A stretch of 6,933 nt of DNA from an uncultured Eubacterium sp. (lineage in GTDB: Bacteria; Bacillota; Clostridia; Peptostreptococcales; Anaerovoracaceae), in the NCBI GenBank assembly GCA_937894585.1, contig CALBGO010000022.1:1-6933 (forward strand). The letters are read 5' to 3'. The notes beneath the pieces are model-generated. The model did no database searches and was not told the origin of the DNA. It saw only the letters and a list, made by a program, of their open reading frames with translations. Positions 4,283-6,933 of this stretch are shown piece after piece (the stretch's first letter is position 1; each line of letters opens with the position of its first letter). A program made the translations under genes and the position numbers.

Positions 4283-6933
4283 TTATTTGTAGATTCTGTT
4301 GCCCTTGTTGGACCAGTCGGAGTAGTATTTCTGACCGTCGATTTCAACATAAGCTCTAACCTTGTAGAAGTATCTTGTACCTTTCTTCAGGTTCTTCTTG
4401 TTGTCCATGTAAGATTTCTTAGTCTTACCCATGAACTTGTAGTTTTTCTGAGCTTTAGTTGATTTGTATACCTGGTAACCGTCGATGTAGGAAGCATCGC
4501 CGTCTTTTACCTTCCAGTTTACACGAATCTTGTTGGACTTAGTGTAAAGCTTTGTGGATACGGACAGCTTCAGACCTTCAACGGATGCGATGATGTTAGC
4601 TTTTACCTGTGCTTCAGCATAAGTCAGCTTATCCAGATTTACAATCATAGCAATTGCCTGATAAGGTTCTTTTGCATCAGTGTAAGTCTTAACAAATTCT
4701 TCTACAGCAGCTCTTGCAGCTTCTACCTGAGCCTTTGTAGGATTTGCAGAAAGTGCAGCGATAGCGTTCTGAACATCAGCTAATGCAGCAGCTCTAACAG
4801 TTTCGAATGCTGCATCTACTTTTGTTGTAGGATAATCGTTAGTGAACATTTCCTCATCATTGAAAGCTTCGATTGCTTCATAGATAGCATCCACTTTTGC
4901 TTTGTCAGCGGCTGTCAATTTAGCAGGTAAAGCTTTGATCATATCATCAATTGCTTCTTTTTCATAGTTCTGAATATCAGCAATTGCGTTCTTTAATTTT
5001 GCAGGGAAGTCTTTCGCTTCAATGCCGGCTTTGATTGCAGCATCGTAAGCAGCTTTTACAGCATCCTTATCTGCTAATGTGATGTATGCAGGAAGTGCAT
5101 CGATCAAAGTTTTAGCAGCAGTATCTGCAGCTTCGATTTCTCCATTTGTGAGAACTGTCTTTGCAAAGTCAGCAGCTTTATCAAAGAATTTTGCGATATC
5201 AGCGTTTGTTCTTGCATCATTTTCTGCCAGATAAGCTGCGGCATCATCTTCGTTAACAACAGGATTTCTGTAATCAGCATCCCAAGAATTCTTAACGCCA
5301 TTTAAAGCTTCAATCTGCTTTTTAGCAGCAGCTGTGAATTTAGCAAAGTTAAGATGACCTTTCAGTGTAGCCTTTACTGCATCTTTATCAGCAAACTTGG
5401 TTTTATCAACATAAGTTGTAACTTTTGGATTTGCTCCGGTAATGGTTTCTAACTGTGCACTGGTTTCTACAGCATTTACTTTATCAATTACAGCCTGATA
5501 TGCAGCATTGATTTTTTCTAATTCCGGTGCGTAGAATTCTTTAGCATCAAGAAGAGCTTCCTTTTCTGCGTTAATTGCAGCAATAGCTACTTCCTTTTCC
5601 CAAGCCAGATTATCAGATTTGATTTCAGCACCTAAAGATAAAGCAACTTTAAGCTCGGCTTCTGTTAAGTTTAAATCCTTACCCTGATACATTTTCAGCT
5701 GCATCGCTTTCAGATTTTTATCAATTACAGCTGCATCATATTTTAATGTACCGTCTTTTTCAACAACCAGTTTTAAAGCAGCAGCTACTCTTTCAGCATT
5801 CTTATATGCTTTAGTCTGAGCTGTATAACCAGGATCAGTAACATTAGTTCCGATACCATCTACAGTAGTAATAACTTCTGCATCAATCAGAACATTATAT
5901 ACCTCAACATAGGAATCAATATGTTCTTTTAATTCAGCATAGTTGTTAGCATTGATGTTAGCACGAATTGCTTCAGCTGCTCTCTGAGCAACAACTGCCT
6001 TTAATTCTGCTTTTGTCGCAGCATTTTCAGCATCTTCTTTGCCAAGATCTTTTGCAGTTTTAATTTCTGTAACACCTGCCGGTAATGTATTTACAGGGGT
6101 ATTTTCAAATTTATAAGCCACTACATAACCGCTTGCAGTTGTCTTAGATGGAACAATATACCAGTTTTCAATACCTGCAATACCGGAAACAGCATTCTGA
6201 GCTTTTTCTATGCTTCCTTCAACATCAATTGCTGCTTTATTTACAACATCATTTAATCTTGCAGCTTCATTCTGAGCAAGTTTCTTCCAAGTATTGTGGA
6301 ATGGATCCTTTTCAGATGCGACATCATCAGTATACTGATTCATATCAACTTTTGCGATTTTAGCAATCATATCTGCTTTTACTTCCGGAAGAGCATTTGC
6401 AAGAGTTCTAACTGCATAATACTTTTCGAAGTTATTAGCAATATTATTATTTCTATCTGTAACCCAATCAGCTAAGGTTTTAGCAACAAACTGACCTAAA
6501 GTCTGAGTATAACCTACAGTAATAGGTGTCTTGTCATAAATGATTACATCTGAGACAGTCTGTCCTTTAATTGCAGTTTTCAGTTCATCAACCTTTGTGG
6601 ATGTTGGCTTTGTTTTTTCAGCCGCAACAGCAGCTTTATCAATTACTGTATTAAAATCAGCTTCTAACTGATCTAATGTTGCGGCATACGCAGCCTTAGA
6701 AACTGTAATTGTTTTACCATTAACAGTTACAGTATATTCTTCAGCCAGTTCTTTTTTTGCACCTGCTACCAGCTGATTTAATTCACTCTTTACTTCTTTA
6801 ACCGCTTGCACCATAGCCTGGTTATGAGTATAAGTTGGCTCGTTTGGTTCTACCGGAGTAGCTGCAAACGCAGATCCAACAGCAGAGAAGCTGTAAGTGA
6901 AGACAACTGACAATGCAAGAAGCACTGTTAAAA
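4283..6933 (-). CDS. Large secreted alanine-rich helical surface protein with C-terminal Fn3-like domain (5' end cut by window)
   Basis: At least 882 residues. The frame stays open to the window edge: upstream of the GTG at 6925 it reads nTT-TTA-ACA (x-L-T), so LTVLLALSVVFTYSFSAV is the interior of a signal peptide whose start lies beyond 6933. Cleavage is likely after SAFA (encoded near 6865). The mature chain has no cysteine and is dominated by Ala/Lys/Glu/Asp-rich helices. Two clear internal repeats occur: LIDALPAYITLADKDAVKAA (about 5101-5042) and MIKALPAKLTAADKAKVDAI (about 4942-4883), with a weaker relative near 5400. This 'ALP..hT.ADK..V.A' helical motif recurs in Gram-positive wall and S-layer-like proteins. 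The last ~96 residues (4573-4286) are Fn3-like: IDGYQVYKSTKAQKNYK, FYKVRAYVEIDGQKYYSDWS. No SLH domain, LPXTG or C-terminal membrane anchor is seen. A structural or S-layer-like role is an inference from size, composition and export. Residue numbers elsewhere in this annotation count from the GTG at 6925. Confidence 0.85.
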   Translation of the reverse strand, partial: LTVLLALSVVFTYSFSAVGSAFAATPVEPNEPTYTHNQAMVQAVKEVKSELNQLVAGAKKELAEEYTVTVNGKTITVSKAAYAATLDQLEADFNTVIDKAAVAAEKTKPTSTKVDELKTAIKGQTVSDVIIYDKTPITVGYTQTLGQFVAKTLADWVTDRNNNIANNFEKYYAVRTLANALPEVKADMIAKIAKVDMNQYTDDVASEKDPFHNTWKKLAQNEAARLNDVVNKAAIDVEGSIEKAQNAVSGIAGIENWYIVPSKTTASGYVVAYKFENTPVNTLPAGVTEIKTAKDLGKEDAENAATKAELKAVVAQRAAEAIRANINANNYAELKEHIDSYVEVYNVLIDAEVITTVDGIGTNVTDPGYTAQTKAYKNAERVAAALKLVVEKDGTLKYDAAVIDKNLKAMQLKMYQGKDLNLTEAELKVALSLGAEIKSDNLAWEKEVAIAAINAEKEALLDAKEFYAPELEKINAAYQAVIDKVNAVETSAQLETITGANPKVTTYVDKTKFADKDAVKATLKGHLNFAKFTAAAKKQIEALNGVKNSWDADYRNPVVNEDDAAAYLAENDARTNADIAKFFDKAADFAKTVLTNGEIEAADTAAKTLIDALPAYITLADKDAVKAAYDAAIKAGIEAKDFPAKLKNAIADIQNYEKEAIDDMIKALPAKLTAADKAKVDAIYEAIEAFNDEEMFTNDYPTTKVDAAFETVRAAALADVQNAIAALSANPTKAQVEAARAAVEEFVKTYTDAKEPYQAIAMIVNLDKLTYAEAQVKANIIASVEGLKLSVSTKLYTKSNKIRVNWKVKDGDASYIDGYQVYKSTKAQKNYKFMGKTKKSYMDNKKNLKKGTRYFYKVRAYVEIDGQKYYSDWSNKGNRIYK
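4856..5119 (-). repeat. Two-copy helical coding repeat (ALP-type)
   Basis: The copies are encoded at 5119-5024 and 4951-4856, about 168 bp (56 residues) apart. They share the order I-x-ALPA-x-x-T-x-ADK-x-x-V-x-A-x-Y-x-A. At protein level the similarity is obvious; at DNA level the copies have diverged, so this is an old duplication rather than a recent slippage. Confidence 0.6.

Noticed and set aside
4021..4350. Open frame of 109 codons on the minus strand spanning the gap between the two surface genes
   Set aside because: It overlaps the ends of both well-supported genes in another frame, runs through the terminator, and reads as low-quality sequence.

Overview
The window looks like the chromosome of a low-to-moderate-GC, Gram-positive anaerobe of the class Clostridia. 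This is inferred from AT-leaning genes with strong AGGA/GGAG ribosome binding sites, and from two large secreted proteins of a clostridial style: signal peptide, repeat modules, then a fibronectin-III-like C-terminal module. No gene here pins down a genus.

Layout. (1) 52-1590, plus strand: an ATP-binding regulator-type protein with an N-terminal Schlafen/AlbA_2 domain, a GHKL-type ATPase domain and a C-terminal winged-helix-like segment. A GC-rich hairpin (17-36) lies in its leader. (2) 1591-1907: a convergent intergenic gap with an AT-rich palindrome, a strong hairpin that could terminate either strand, and a minus-strand coding trace (1764-1917) that reads like the frameshifted 3' end of a lost small gene. 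(3) 1908-4163, minus strand: a 751-residue secreted protein with about seven Ig-like beta repeats, a group-2 bacterial Ig-like domain and a C-terminal Fn3-like domain. (4) 4164-4282: its ribosome binding site and a clear terminator for the next gene. (5) 4283 to beyond 6933, minus strand: a very long, cysteine-free, alanine/lysine/glutamate-rich secreted protein that ends in a related Fn3-like module; its 5' end is cut by the window edge.

The two minus-strand genes are neighbours in the same orientation, both exported, and both end in a related basic C-terminal module with no LPXTG motif, SLH domain or terminal membrane helix. They are probably cell-surface or extracellular-matrix proteins, although a terminator between them argues for at least partly separate transcription. 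The plus-strand gene has no visible functional link to them. I see no mobile element, CRISPR array, tRNA or rRNA. The best leads are a sharp synonymous-codon switch at the C-terminal module of the last gene, the shared C-terminal module itself, and the frameshifted remnant in the convergent gap.
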